Origin: Vicinamibacteria bacterium
GTDB lineage: Bacteria > Acidobacteriota > Vicinamibacteria > Fen-336
Direction of reading: 5' to 3'
DNA length: 61,048 nt
Assembly (NCBI GenBank): GCA_025923995.1
Contig: JAICEW010000003.1
Span: 1 to 61,048 of the forward strand
The notes under the pieces were generated by a model. That model was given only the letters and a program-made list of their open reading frames with translations, made no database searches and was not told where the DNA came from. Positions within the stretch are counted from its first letter, which is position 1. The number at the start of each line of letters is the position of its first letter. A program made the translations under genes and the position numbers. Below are positions 36,300-47,140 of the stretch, piece after piece.

Positions 36300-37256
36300 A
36301 TGAACGCAGAACGCGCGGTGCGCGCCGCATTCGAGATGCTGGACCGCGGGGCGCCGGGGCTGGCCGCCCGGCTGGCACAGAGGATGTTCTTCACGCCGCC
36401 GCGCACGCGGCGCTCTCCGCGCATCGAGGCCCTGCTCGCCACCGCGCGCCGCCGCGACGTCGACGCGGACGGCACGCGCATCGCGGCCTGGGCCTGGGGC
36501 GAGGGCCCGACCGTGTACCTGGTGCACGGCTGGGCGGGCCTGGGCGGACAGCTGGGAGCGTTCGTGCGGCCGCTCGTCGAGCAGGGCTTCCAGGTGGTGA
36601 CGTTCGACGGCCCTGCGCACGGCCGCTCGTCGGGCCGGCGCGCGTCCATCGTGCACTTCGCACGCGCTCTCTCCGCGGTCGGGAAGGTCTTCGGGCCCGG
36701 CCACGGCCTGATCGCCCACTCGCTGGGCGGGCCCGCCGCCGCCTTCGCGATGAGCCGAGGCTTCCCCGTCGAGCGCGCGGTGTTCGTCGCGCCGCCGGCC
36801 GACCCGGGCGACTGGTCCATGCAGTTCGCGCGCCGCCTGGGCCTGTCGCCGCGTGTCATGGCGGCGATGCGCGTACGCAGCGAGCGCTGGCTCGGCGTCT
36901 CCTGGGGCGACGTCTCGCTGACGGGCCTGGCGGTGGGACAATCCGCGCCCCTGCTGGTCATCCACGACCAGGACGATCGCGACGTTCCCCTGCGCCACGG
37001 CGCGGCCGTCGCCGCCAGCTGGCCGGGGGCACGGCTGGTCGAGACCACCGGCCTGGGGCACAACCGCATCCTTCGGGACGCCGGCGTGGTGGCGCAGGCG
37101 GTTTCGTTCATCGCGTGCGCGCCCACCCGGGTGGGCGCCGGGCAGGCGCCTGTCCACTGCCTGACGGGCCTGGCCTCGCTCGAGCGCTACCTCGACGACC
37201 GCGAGTCGCGCTGGGCCCTGCTGGCCGGGGAGTCGACGGCGCAGTACGCGATGTAA
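36300..37256 (+). CDS. Alpha/beta-fold hydrolase under TetR control
   Basis: The protein is 318 residues, with ribosome site AGGAGAAGG. Hydrolase marks: TVYLVHGWAGLGGQLGAFVRPLVEQGFQVVTFDGPAHGRSSG, nucleophile elbow LIAHSLGGPAAAFA (Ser in H-S-L-G-G), acid LLVIHDQDDRDVP and the C-terminal His in TGLGHNRIL. All three triad residues are present. The N-terminal 40 residues form helices like those of membrane-associated lipases. It probably cleaves a lipid or ester and is induced when the TetR ligand is present. No specific substrate can be given. Confidence 0.88.
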   Translation: MNAERAVRAAFEMLDRGAPGLAARLAQRMFFTPPRTRRSPRIEALLATARRRDVDADGTRIAAWAWGEGPTVYLVHGWAGLGGQLGAFVRPLVEQGFQVVTFDGPAHGRSSGRRASIVHFARALSAVGKVFGPGHGLIAHSLGGPAAAFAMSRGFPVERAVFVAPPADPGDWSMQFARRLGLSPRVMAAMRVRSERWLGVSWGDVSLTGLAVGQSAPLLVIHDQDDRDVPLRHGAAVAASWPGARLVETTGLGHNRILRDAGVVAQAVSFIACAPTRVGAGQAPVHCLTGLASLERYLDDRESRWALLAGESTAQYAM

Positions 37257-37316
37257 CGCCGCGCTTGAGGTCCGCTCCCTCCGGACGCAGAATCGTCCGG
37301 GGGGGAGGAGGAGCCC

Positions 37317-38447
37317 ATGTCGCGCCGCGCGTTCACCCGGGGAGCCCTCGCCACTGCGGTCGCCGCGGCCGTCCCGGCTCGCACGGGAGCGGCAGCCCCG
37401 GCGCCGGCCGCAGCGGACGCGCTCGACGAAGCGCTCGAGATGCTGTCGCGGAGCGGGTTCGAGTACCACGGAGGCCTTGCGAACCACGGCCCCATGGCGG
37501 CGGAAGCGCTGGTCGAGCTCGGGCGTCCCGCGGCGGTGCGTCACTGGGTCGAGGGCTACAGGCGCAACCTGCAGGAGCGCGGCTCGCCTCGCGAGCACCT
37601 CGCGCCCCGCGACTGGCGCGACGCGCTGGGCGACTTCCGCCGCGCCCCCGACTGGGGGCAGATGTTCGAGCGCGAACTGATGGAGGGTCCCTGGCCCGCC
37701 GTCCTCGATCGCTGGACCGAGCGCCTCGCGCCGGGCCTCGTCGGTGCGGCCACGCACGGGCTCATCCGCACCGGCCATGCCGCGCGCGCGCTCGCGGCAC
37801 GCGATACGGCCGAGCGGCGGCGTGAGCTGGCCCAGGGTCTGGCGTACTGGGCGGCCCGTTTCCAGGCGCTGCCGGAGGATCGCCGCCGGGCGGGCACCGA
37901 GCGGCCCGCGGCCGCCCTGGCCCGGGTCGAGCGGCTTCCCGTCGAGCAGCGGAGACGGCCCGGGCTCATCGCGGACAGCCTGCGGGCCCTCGACGGCTGG
38001 GCGCCGTTCCGGCCGGTGGCCGACCTCGCCGACACGTCGATCGATCCTTCCGAGTTCCTGGCCGACCTGACCGCCCGCTTCGCGCAGGTGTACTTGGAGG
38101 AGGCGAACGACTTCGGCCGCGTGATCGGCTTCATCCACTCCGTCACCGGCCCCAGCGCCGTGCGCCTGATCCTTCCCCACCTGGGCCCGTCCGCGTCACG
38201 CGCGTTGCTGCGCTACGCGTGGCAAGCCGCGGCAGGCCTCTACGCGGCGCTCTCGCGTGCGGGGCAGGCGGCTCCGGTGCCCGCGGTCGCGGACACCTGG
38301 GATGCGCTGGTGGACCGGGCGGTCGAGGCCGGGGACGAGCACGCGATCAAGTTCGCGGAGGCCTGCCGGCGCGAGGACGCCGTCCGGCCGGCCGCCATCT
38401 ACAGGCACGCGGCACGCGACGCGGCCGATCGGCTCCGGCGAGCGTGA
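37317..38447 (+). CDS. Questin-oxidase-like (DUF4243) protein with Tat-type signal
   Basis: The protein is 376 residues, with ribosome site GGGGGAGGAGG. The N-terminus MSRRAFTRGALATAVAAAVPARTGAAAP has the twin arginine, hydrophobic core and Ala-rich cleavage region of a Tat signal. The mature protein starts with EMLSRSGFEYHGGLANHGPMAAEALVELGRPAAVRHWVEGYR, the conserved opening of the questin oxidase/AflY family. Fungal members carry out Baeyer-Villiger-like ring cleavage of anthraquinones; bacterial ones are uncharacterised. Many His and Trp residues are conserved (HGP, HWVEGY, NDFGRVIGFIHSVTG). Tat export implies folding, possibly with a cofactor, in the cytoplasm. It overlaps the ferrochelatase gene by GTGA. 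Confidence 0.75.
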   Translation: MSRRAFTRGALATAVAAAVPARTGAAAPAPAAADALDEALEMLSRSGFEYHGGLANHGPMAAEALVELGRPAAVRHWVEGYRRNLQERGSPREHLAPRDWRDALGDFRRAPDWGQMFERELMEGPWPAVLDRWTERLAPGLVGAATHGLIRTGHAARALAARDTAERRRELAQGLAYWAARFQALPEDRRRAGTERPAAALARVERLPVEQRRRPGLIADSLRALDGWAPFRPVADLADTSIDPSEFLADLTARFAQVYLEEANDFGRVIGFIHSVTGPSAVRLILPHLGPSASRALLRYAWQAAAGLYAALSRAGQAAPVPAVADTWDALVDRAVEAGDEHAIKFAEACRREDAVRPAAIYRHAARDAADRLRRA

Positions 38448-39448
38448 GCGGCCTCCGGCCGTACGACGCGCTCCTGCTCGTCTCGTTCGGAGGACCCGAG
38501 GGGATGGACGACGTGCGTCCGTTCCTGGCCAACGTCCTGCGCGGCCGGCCCGTCCCTCCCGAGCGCGTCGAGGAGGTCGTTCGCCACTACGAGCGCTTCG
38601 GCGGGGTGAGCCCCATCAACGGCCAGAACCGCGCGCTGCTCGCGGCGCTGCGCGCGCGCCTGGAGGACGCCGGGCCGCGCGGCCTGCCCGTCTACTGGGG
38701 CAACCGGAACTGGACGCCGTACCTGGCCGACACCGTGCGTGAGATGCAGCGCGACGGGGTGCGGCGGGCGCTGGCGTTCGTGACCTCCGCCTTCAGCTCG
38801 TACTCGGGCTGCCGGCAGTACCTGGAGGACCTCGAGCGCGCGCGCGCCGAAGCCGGGCCGGAGGCGCCCGTCATCGAGAAGCTGCGGCCCTTCTACAACC
38901 ACCCGCGCTTCATCGCGGCCAACGTGGACCACGTGCGGGCCGGGCTCGAGAGGGCGGGCTCGTCCGCTCGAATCGTCTTCACGGCGCACAGCATCCCGGT
39001 CGCGATGGCGTCCGGCTGCGACTACGAGGCGCAGCTGCGCGAGGCGGGCGCGCTGGTGGCGCACGCGGTCGGGCACGAGCGGTGGGATCTCGTCTACCAG
39101 AGCCGCAGCGGTCCGCCCAGCCAGCCCTGGCTCGAGCCCGACATCCTGGCCCACCTCGACGCGATGGCGCGCGAAGGCGTGCGCGACGTCGTCGTCTCCC
39201 CCATCGGCTTCGTCTCCGACCACCTCGAGGTCCTGTACGACCTCGACACCGAGGCGCAGGACCGCGCGCGGGCGCTCGGGCTGCGTCTGGTGCGCGTCCC
39301 GACCGTGTCGAACCACCCCGGCTACGTCGAGATGGTGCGCGAGCTGATCGTCGAGCGCATGGAGGGGCCGCTGCGGGCCACGGTCGGCCCCAGCCCCGCC
39401 TGGCCCGACGCCTGCGCGTCGGGCTGCTGCCCGCGCGTGCGGCCGTAG
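38444..39448 (+). CDS. hemH: Ferrochelatase with C-terminal cysteine motif
   Basis: The protein is 334 residues from GTG 38444 (GTGA overlap). Ferrochelatase marks: DALLLVSFGGPEGMDDVRPFLANVLRG, VYWGNRNWTPYLADTV, FVTSAFSSYSGCRQYLEDL, metal-site His in FTAHSIPVAMA, YQSRSGPPSQPWLEPDI and the acidic VSPIGFVSDHLEVLYDLD. It inserts Fe(II) into protoporphyrin or coproporphyrin. The tail ends PDACASGCCPRVRP. Cys residues here, with the conserved internal Cys (SGCRQY), recall the C-terminal [2Fe-2S] ligands seen in some ferrochelatases, including actinobacterial ones. Whether a cluster forms is inference. No other heme gene is adjacent. Confidence 0.95.
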   Translation: MSGLRPYDALLLVSFGGPEGMDDVRPFLANVLRGRPVPPERVEEVVRHYERFGGVSPINGQNRALLAALRARLEDAGPRGLPVYWGNRNWTPYLADTVREMQRDGVRRALAFVTSAFSSYSGCRQYLEDLERARAEAGPEAPVIEKLRPFYNHPRFIAANVDHVRAGLERAGSSARIVFTAHSIPVAMASGCDYEAQLREAGALVAHAVGHERWDLVYQSRSGPPSQPWLEPDILAHLDAMAREGVRDVVVSPIGFVSDHLEVLYDLDTEAQDRARALGLRLVRVPTVSNHPGYVEMVRELIVERMEGPLRATVGPSPAWPDACASGCCPRVRP

Positions 39449-39452
39449 GCCG

Positions 39453-40709
39453 TCAGCGTGCCCCTGCGGTCTCCAGCTTCTTCGCCACGTCCTCGTGCTT
39501 GCCGTCCCGGGCGAGCTGCAGCGCGGTCTTGCCCCTGCGGTCCTGCACGTTGAGGTCGGGCTTGCCCCAGAAGAGGATCGCGTCGACCGTGGACTGGTAG
39601 CCGTGGTCGGCCGCGCGCATGAGCGCCGTGCGCCCGGAGTCGTCCTGGAGGTTGGCGTTCGCGTTGCCGTGCATCAGCAGGTCCGTGACCACGCTCCCGT
39701 CGGTGCACTCGGCGCCGTAGATGAGGGCCGTGCGCCCGTCGTTCGATCGCTGGTTGACGCGCGCCCCCCCGGAGCGCAGCTTGCCGACCGCTCCCGACTT
39801 GCAGGCCTTCGCCGCCAGCATGAGCGGCGTCATCCGCTCGTAGCCGAACTCGCGGTTGGGATCGGCGTCCGAGTCCAGGAGCAGGTCGATGGCGTTCTCC
39901 TTGCCGGCCTCGGCCGCGAGGGCCAGCGCGGTCCGGCCGCCGCCGCCCGTCTCCTCGACGTTCACGCCTGCCTTGATCAGGGCCTTCATGAGCTCGGTCG
40001 CATCGGAGCTGGCAGCCAGCATCAGCGGCGTGCTGCCCGAGCCGTCGCGCGCGTCGATGTCGGCTCCCGCGTCGATGAGGGCCAGGGCCAGCCGAGCGTG
40101 CCCGTTGCCGGCCGCCAGCAGCAGGGGCGTCGCGCCCCGCTCGATGCGGGCCTCCAGGTTGGCCTTGGCCCCGATCAGCTCCAGCGCGACCGAGCTGCGT
40201 CCCTTCTGCGCGGCCTCCAGCAGGGCCGTCCAGCCGTCGTCGTCGACCGCGTCCACTTCGGCCCCGTTCTTGAGGAGGAGCGCGACCAGCGGCGCGTCGT
40301 CCTTCTTCGACGCCTCCATGAGCGCGGTATTGCCCTCCTTGTCCGCGACGTTCACGTCCGCCCTGGCCTCGACGAGCGCGCGGGCCACGTCCCCCTTGCC
40401 GCGCTTGCACGCCTCGACCAGCGCGGTGCGCGCGTCCTTGTCCGCCACGTCGGGCGCGGCCCCGGCCGCCAGCAGGGCCTTGACCGCCGGCAGCTTGCCC
40501 TCGCGGGTGGCCTCGATGAGCGGCGTGCGTCCGTCCTTGTTGCGCGCGTTCACGTTGGCGCCGGCGCCGACGAGCGCCTCGATCTTCGCGACGTCGCCCT
40601 TCTTCGCGGCCTTCAGCAGCTCCTCGTCCGCCTTCGCGGACTGCGCGCGCGAGGTGCCGGCGACACCGATCAGGCAGCCCAGGACCAGCCCGGCCGCACG
40701 CCCCCTCAT
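39453..40709 (-). CDS. Exported ankyrin-repeat protein (about 11 repeats)
   Basis: The protein is 418 residues from ATG 40709, with GGGGAGG just upstream; the track start adds 32 residues. A signal peptide (MRGRAAGLVLGCLIGVAGTSRAQ) is followed by uninterrupted ankyrin repeats of about 33 residues, most ending in 'G-A-x-(V/P)-(N/D)-x-x-D' and starting 'G-x-T-A-L-(I/M)-x-A'. Examples are TPLIEATREGKLPAVKALLAAGAAPDVADKD and TALMRAADHGYQSTVDAILFW. It should form an elongated periplasmic scaffold for protein binding. The partner is unknown. The upstream gene is a 28-base neighbour on the same strand, so they may form an operon. Confidence 0.92.
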   Translation of the reverse strand: MRGRAAGLVLGCLIGVAGTSRAQSAKADEELLKAAKKGDVAKIEALVGAGANVNARNKDGRTPLIEATREGKLPAVKALLAAGAAPDVADKDARTALVEACKRGKGDVARALVEARADVNVADKEGNTALMEASKKDDAPLVALLLKNGAEVDAVDDDGWTALLEAAQKGRSSVALELIGAKANLEARIERGATPLLLAAGNGHARLALALIDAGADIDARDGSGSTPLMLAASSDATELMKALIKAGVNVEETGGGGRTALALAAEAGKENAIDLLLDSDADPNREFGYERMTPLMLAAKACKSGAVGKLRSGGARVNQRSNDGRTALIYGAECTDGSVVTDLLMHGNANANLQDDSGRTALMRAADHGYQSTVDAILFWGKPDLNVQDRRGKTALQLARDGKHEDVAKKLETAGAR

Positions 40710-40737
40710 GAGTCCTCCCCTTCCTCGATGACGGAAG

Positions 40738-42018
40738 TCACTTCGGCAGCGGCGTGCGCAGCACGACCGGACCCGCCAGCCGGGTCTCGTCGAGGGTGCC
40801 GTCACGCCGGAAATGTGCGTACTGGCTGTTGGCCACGAAGTACAGGTCCGGGCCGACCACCACCCCCAGGGTGGGCTCGTCGAACACGCGGTGCCCGCGC
40901 TCGAGCGTTCGCGCCTCCGCGACCGCCGCGCCGGCGGCGTCGAGCCGCAGGCCGACCACGCGGTGCGGGTTGATGCCGTTCTGGATGCCGACCAGCCAGC
41001 TCCCCGCCAGCACGAGCCCGTCGATGCCCGTGACCGCGACCGTGTCGGGCACCCCGACCCACGTGACGGACCCGTCCGCCACGCCGACGCGCGCGATGCC
41101 TCGCGCGTAGTCCGCGACGTAGAGCGTGCGGCCGTCGGGCGTGAGCGCCATGCCCTGCGCCGAACGCAGCAGGCCCTTCTCCACGAGCGTCCGGAAGGAC
41201 CCGCTTCCGGGGGCGAGCACGTGGACGCGCCCGTTCTCGGGATCCGCGGCGTACACGGTCCCGTCGCCCGCGACCGTGAGGTCCGCGACCATGCCGCCCT
41301 CGGGCGCCAGGACGGTCCGGCGCTGGCGGCGGGTGTCCACGTCGTACTCCGCGAGGAACGCGCGCCCCTCGGGCTCGCCCGGCTTGAAGCCCGCCATCTG
41401 GGCCGTGGCCCGGGAGGAGACCCACAGCGCGCGGCGCGGCGCGTCCACCGCGACCGCGAGCGCGGCCTGGAGGGAGTCCTGACCCTCGGCGACGAAGTCG
41501 GACGCCTGGCCGTCCGGCGTCACCCGGACGATCTTGCGGTGCCTCACGCTGGTCACGAAGAACGCCCCCGTCTTCGGGTCGTACGCGACGCCTTCCGGGA
41601 TCAGGTCCTTCTGATCGATCGAGAAGGCCGGCTTCGCCTGCCCCACGGGGGTCGAGAGCGCATCCATCCGGCGCTGGACCTCCGCAAAGTCCTCCCGCTC
41701 GCGCAGGGCCGCGAGGTCGTCGTCTCCCGCGAGGTCGAACGCCACCTCCTGGGCGGCCAGGCGCTCCAGGATGCGCATCGCGGCGGCGGGCTCGCCGATG
41801 AGCGCGTGCGCGCACGCGAGGTTGTAGCGGGCGCGCGTGCTCCAGGGCACGAGCTCGGCCAACGCCTGGCTGTGCTTCAGGAAGCCCGCGTGGTCCTTCG
41901 CGCGGTAGGCCGCGGTGGCCTGGTCGTTGAGGGCCCGGACGGGATCGTCCTGGGCCGAGGCCACGGCCGCCGCCAGGCACAGCACCGCACCGCTCGCCGC
42001 TCGCCGCCAGGATGTCAT
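40738..42018 (-). CDS. Exported TPR plus SMP-30/NHL-like beta-propeller protein
   Basis: This 426-residue protein has a signal peptide (SWRRAASGAVLCLAAAVASAQ). A short TPR-like helical section follows (AYRAKDHAGFLKHSQALAELVPWSTRARYNLACAHAL). From about residue 130 there is a six-bladed propeller similar to SMP-30/gluconolactonase and NHL proteins (IPEGVAYDPKTGAFFVTSVRHRKIVRVTPDG; GMVADLTVAGDGTVYAADPENGRVHVLAPG; GMALTPDGRTLYVADYARGIARV). Lactonase activity would need a Ca site of Glu, Asn and Asp residues, of which some can be seen, but this is not certain. GGGAGAGG precedes the ATG. Function unknown. Confidence 0.85.
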   Translation of the reverse strand: MTSWRRAASGAVLCLAAAVASAQDDPVRALNDQATAAYRAKDHAGFLKHSQALAELVPWSTRARYNLACAHALIGEPAAAMRILERLAAQEVAFDLAGDDDLAALREREDFAEVQRRMDALSTPVGQAKPAFSIDQKDLIPEGVAYDPKTGAFFVTSVRHRKIVRVTPDGQASDFVAEGQDSLQAALAVAVDAPRRALWVSSRATAQMAGFKPGEPEGRAFLAEYDVDTRRQRRTVLAPEGGMVADLTVAGDGTVYAADPENGRVHVLAPGSGSFRTLVEKGLLRSAQGMALTPDGRTLYVADYARGIARVGVADGSVTWVGVPDTVAVTGIDGLVLAGSWLVGIQNGINPHRVVGLRLDAAGAAVAEARTLERGHRVFDEPTLGVVVGPDLYFVANSQYAHFRRDGTLDETRLAGPVVLRTPLPK

Positions 42019-42064
42019 TCGTGACCTCTCCCGATACCCCGCGCGGGATTGTACGGCCGGCGTG

Positions 42065-43003
42065 TCAGGAACGAGCGCGGCGCGCCGGGTGTGTTACCAG
42101 CCGCTCCCGGAAGTCGGGCGGGTAGGGGCTCGTGATCGCGAGGGGCGCCCCGCTCACGGGGTGGACCAGCTCGAGCCGGTGCGCATGGAGCAGGACCCGG
42201 GGCACGTTCCGATCTCGCGGGGCGCCGTAGCGCGCGTCGCCCAGGATCGGCAGCCCGCCCTCCGCGAGCTGGATCCGGATCTGGTGCTTGCGGCCCGTGG
42301 ACGGGCGCGCCTCGACCAGCAGCGCGTGCGGCAGGGTCCGCAAGAGGTGGAACGACGTGTCCGCCCGCGGCCCGTCACCCCCCAGCGGGCCGCTCACCCG
42401 CCATCGCTCGGGGACACGGCGGGCGGGACGCGCGCAGAGCGCGTGGTAGGTCTTGGCCACGCCGACGCCCGTCGCGAACGCTCGCGCCAGCGGCGCGTTG
42501 GCTGCGGGGTCGAGCGTGAACAGCACGACGCCCGAGGTCTCCCGGTCCAGCCGCTGATGGAGGCCCAGGTACGCCTCCCCGCCGCGCAAAGACAGCTGCG
42601 CCTTCACGAGGTCGTAGAGGTTCGGCCGCGCGGCGTCCGCGGTCGCGTGCATCGGCAGTCCGGACGGCTTGTCCACCGCCAGCAGGAAGGGGTCGCGATA
42701 CAGGAAGCGCTCCGGTCCGAAGCGGAGGGCGGTCTCTCGCTCCGCGGGTGCGGGCCCCAGCCGGTCGGGGTCGACCAGGACCTCGATGCGGGTGCCGGCT
42801 CGGACCGGCCCGCCTGGCCTCCGCAGCGGCTGGCCCGCGACCCGGACCGCGCCCGCCATCACCAGCCGGCGCACGGCCGCGCGCGACACCGGTCGTTCGA
42901 GGGCCGCCGCGACCCAGGCCTCGACCAGTCGATCCAGCCTCAGGCCTGCCTCGTCCGCCGACACCGTCCGCCCGATGCGTCGCGTGGACGCGGCCCTTCC
43001 CAT
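42065..43003 (-). CDS. RluA-family 23S rRNA/tRNA pseudouridine synthase
   Basis: The protein is 312 residues from ATG 43003; the track ORF starts inside the divergent clpS gene. An S4-like N-terminal domain (LRLDRLVEAWVAAALERPVSRAAVRRLVMAGAVRVAG) is followed by the synthase core: FLLAVDKPSGLPMH, LGLHQRLDRETSGVVLFTLD with catalytic Asp in RLDRETSG, KTYHALC, GRKHQIRIQLA and PILGDARYGA. It isomerises specific uridines in rRNA or tRNA to pseudouridine. The exact target (RluC/D or TruC type) cannot be set. A TATGCT box ends nine bases before the ATG and is divergent from the clpS promoter. Confidence 0.93.
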   Translation of the reverse strand: MGRAASTRRIGRTVSADEAGLRLDRLVEAWVAAALERPVSRAAVRRLVMAGAVRVAGQPLRRPGGPVRAGTRIEVLVDPDRLGPAPAERETALRFGPERFLYRDPFLLAVDKPSGLPMHATADAARPNLYDLVKAQLSLRGGEAYLGLHQRLDRETSGVVLFTLDPAANAPLARAFATGVGVAKTYHALCARPARRVPERWRVSGPLGGDGPRADTSFHLLRTLPHALLVEARPSTGRKHQIRIQLAEGGLPILGDARYGAPRDRNVPRVLLHAHRLELVHPVSGAPLAITSPYPPDFRERLVTHPARRARS

Positions 43004-43012
43004 GGCGGCGGC

Positions 43013-43018
43013 AGCATA
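43013..43018 (-). promoter_or_regulatory. -10 box of near-leaderless promoter for the pseudouridine synthase
   Basis: The minus strand reads GTATGCT, then nine bases, then ATG 43003. It lies 24 bases from the divergent clpS -10 box, so the two promoters overlap and may compete. Confidence 0.4.
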
Positions 43019-43041
43019 CAGCGGGGGTGCCCCGGCTTCGC

Positions 43042-43047
43042 TAGAAT
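43042..43047 (+). promoter_or_regulatory. -10 box of the clpS-clpA-aat promoter
   Basis: GCTAGAAT is followed by GGCAGGAG and then ATG 43056. The hexamer TAGAAT matches the one before the phosphatase gene at 2908. AGGAG touches the ATG directly, too close to work as a Shine-Dalgarno, which supports near-leaderless initiation. Confidence 0.5.
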
Positions 43048-43055
43048 GGCAGGAG

Positions 43056-43370
43056 ATGGCCGAGCGTGACGGAAAGACCGACGGACAGGTCCTGGAGAAG
43101 ACGCGGACGCGGACGAAGAAGCCCCAGCTCTTCCGCGTCATCCTGCACAACGACGACTACACGACGATGCAGTTCGTGATCGAGGTGCTGGAGGGCATCT
43201 TCCACAAGTCGCCGGCCGAGGCGCACCGGATCATGATGCACGTGCACACCCAGGGGCACGGCGTGTGCGGCGCGTACCCCTACGAAGTGGCCGAGACCAA
43301 GGTGGGCCAGGTGCACGAAAACGCCCGGTCCCAGGGCTTCCCCCTGCGGGCCAGCCTGGAAGAGGAGTAG
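43056..43370 (+). CDS. clpS: ClpS N-degron adaptor
   Basis: The protein is 104 residues from ATG 43056. ClpS pattern: the flexible N-terminus KTDGQVLEKTRTRTKKP, then LFRVILHNDDYTTMQFVIEVLEGIF, where HNDDYT and the Met/Val pocket bind N-terminal Leu, Phe, Tyr or Trp, then AHRIMMHVHTQGHGVCGAYPYEVAETKV. It delivers N-degron substrates to ClpAP. It is directly followed by clpA (10-base gap) and then aat, giving the whole recognition arm of the pathway in one operon. Confidence 0.97.
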   Translation: MAERDGKTDGQVLEKTRTRTKKPQLFRVILHNDDYTTMQFVIEVLEGIFHKSPAEAHRIMMHVHTQGHGVCGAYPYEVAETKVGQVHENARSQGFPLRASLEEE

Positions 43371-43380
43371 CGGCGAAGCG

Positions 43381-45675
<2,295 letters not shown>

Positions 45676-45701
45676 CCCGGGAGCCGTCCGCCCGGGCGGC
45701 G

Positions 45702-46391
45702 ATGCCCATCTACCGGCTCGACGAGCGGCTGCTGTTCCCGCCGGCCGAGGAGGCCGAGGACGGCCTGCTGGCGGTGGGAGGGGACCTCCGCCCCGAGCGG
45801 CTGCTGCTCGCCTACTCGCAGGGCATCTTCCCCTGGTACGAGCAGGGCCAGCCCATCCTGTGGCACTCCCCGGATCCGCGCATGGTCCTGCTCGCGTCCG
45901 CGCTGCACGTCCCGCGCAGCCTGGGCAAGACTCTCCGTCGCGGGACGTACACGTTCACCCTCGACACCGCGTTCGACGACGTGATCGCGGCCTGCGCGTC
46001 CGCGCACCGCCCCGGGCAGCGGACGACCTGGATCACCCCGGCCATGCGCAAGGCCTACGGCGCACTGCATGGCCGCGGCCTCGCCCACTCGGTCGAGGCC
46101 TGGCGCGGCGGGAAGCTGGCGGGCGGGCTCTACGGCGTCTCGCTCGGCGCCGCCTTCTTCGGCGAGTCGATGTTCACGCGCGAGCCGGACGCGTCCAAGG
46201 CGGCCTTCGTCACGCTCGTCGGCCAGCTCGTGCGCTGGGGCATCGAGCTGATCGACAGCCAGGTCTACACGGAGCACCTGGCCCGCTTCGGGGCGGAGGA
46301 GTGGACCCGACGGCGCTACCTGCGCACGCTGGCCAAGGCGCTCGAGGCGCCCACGCGGCCGGGTCCCTGGCGGTTCGAGGCCAACGCCTAG
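45702..46391 (+). CDS. aat: Leucyl/phenylalanyl-tRNA--protein transferase
   Basis: The protein is 229 residues from ATG 45702 (MPIYRLDERLLFPP). The track's TTG at 45672 gives a TTGA overlap with clpA and adds ten residues; both are possible. Family marks: DGLLAVGGDLRPERLLLAYSQGIFPWYEQGQPILWHSPDPRMVL, TWITPAMRKAYGALHGRGLAHSVEAW and GGLYGVSLGAAFFGESMFTREPDASKAAF. It adds Leu or Phe from charged tRNA to proteins with N-terminal Arg or Lys, creating N-degrons for ClpS. Fits perfectly with clpS and clpA upstream. Its TAG overlaps the convergent bpt stop in a shared CTAG. Confidence 0.96.
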   Translation: MPIYRLDERLLFPPAEEAEDGLLAVGGDLRPERLLLAYSQGIFPWYEQGQPILWHSPDPRMVLLASALHVPRSLGKTLRRGTYTFTLDTAFDDVIAACASAHRPGQRTTWITPAMRKAYGALHGRGLAHSVEAWRGGKLAGGLYGVSLGAAFFGESMFTREPDASKAAFVTLVGQLVRWGIELIDSQVYTEHLARFGAEEWTRRRYLRTLAKALEAPTRPGPWRFEANA

Positions 46392-47140
46392 GAGCGGACC
46401 TCCCAGCTCCCGTCCGCGCGCAGCAGCTCGCACGGACGATAGCCCGCCTTGTACTCCATCGTCCTGGCGCCGGCCACGTAGTACCCGAGGTAGACGTACG
46501 CCATCCCTCGCCTTCGCGCCTCGCGCAGGAGCCACAACACGTTGAACGTGCCCAGCCCGCGAACGGGAAGGTCGGCCGCGAAGTAGCAGTAGACGGCGGA
46601 CAGCGCGCGTGGCTCCACGTCCGCGATGCCCACCGCGACGAGCCGGCCGTCCAACCGATAGCAGACCTCGAGCGTCTCGATGCCGGAGACGTAGAGGAAG
46701 CCCTCCAGCTCTTCGCGCGATCCGCTCATCTGCCCGTCGTGGCGCTCCCGCAGGTAGAGCTCGTACAACGCGAGCTTCTCGTCGGTGAGCCGCGGAGGGC
46801 CCGTCGCGATCTCGAGGTCGCGATTCGTGGCCAGGCAGCGGCGTTGCGACCGCGAGGGCGCGAACGTCGCCACCGGAACCCGCAGCTGCCGGCACTCCGC
46901 GCAGGCGTCGCAGGCCGGCCGGTACACGAGCGGGCCCAGGCGGCGGAAGTTGAGGTCCATGAGGCCGCTGTAGAGGCCCGGCGGGCACGTCGTCGCCAGC
47001 AGCGTCTGGTGGCGCGCCTGCCGGCCGTCGAGGTACGGGCACGGGAACCCGGGACCGGGAGCGGGCCGCCGGCGCAGCGATCGGCGCAGGTGCTCGCGCT
47101 GGCGGTCGGTCCAGTCCGACCGCTCCGCGTCCGCGCTCAC
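46388..47140 (-). CDS. bpt: Aspartate/glutamate leucyltransferase (Bpt), ATE1-like
   Basis: The protein is 250 residues from GTG 47140 (GTGA overlap with the glycosyltransferase stop); the 497-residue track ORF is extended by shadow. ATE/Bpt marks: the N-terminal CPYLDGRQARHQTLLAT, MDLNFRRLGPLVYRPACDACAECRQLRVPV (Cys cluster), DLRLV-type motif GRLVAVGIADVEPRALSAVYCYF and LYLGYYVAGARTMEYKAGYRPCELL. Bpt attaches Leu from Leu-tRNA to N-terminal Asp or Glu, making secondary N-degrons for ClpS. With clpS, clpA and aat on the other strand it completes the bacterial N-degron pathway within 4 kb. Confidence 0.92.
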   Translation of the reverse strand: MSADAERSDWTDRQREHLRRSLRRRPAPGPGFPCPYLDGRQARHQTLLATTCPPGLYSGLMDLNFRRLGPLVYRPACDACAECRQLRVPVATFAPSRSQRRCLATNRDLEIATGPPRLTDEKLALYELYLRERHDGQMSGSREELEGFLYVSGIETLEVCYRLDGRLVAVGIADVEPRALSAVYCYFAADLPVRGLGTFNVLWLLREARRRGMAYVYLGYYVAGARTMEYKAGYRPCELLRADGSWEVRS

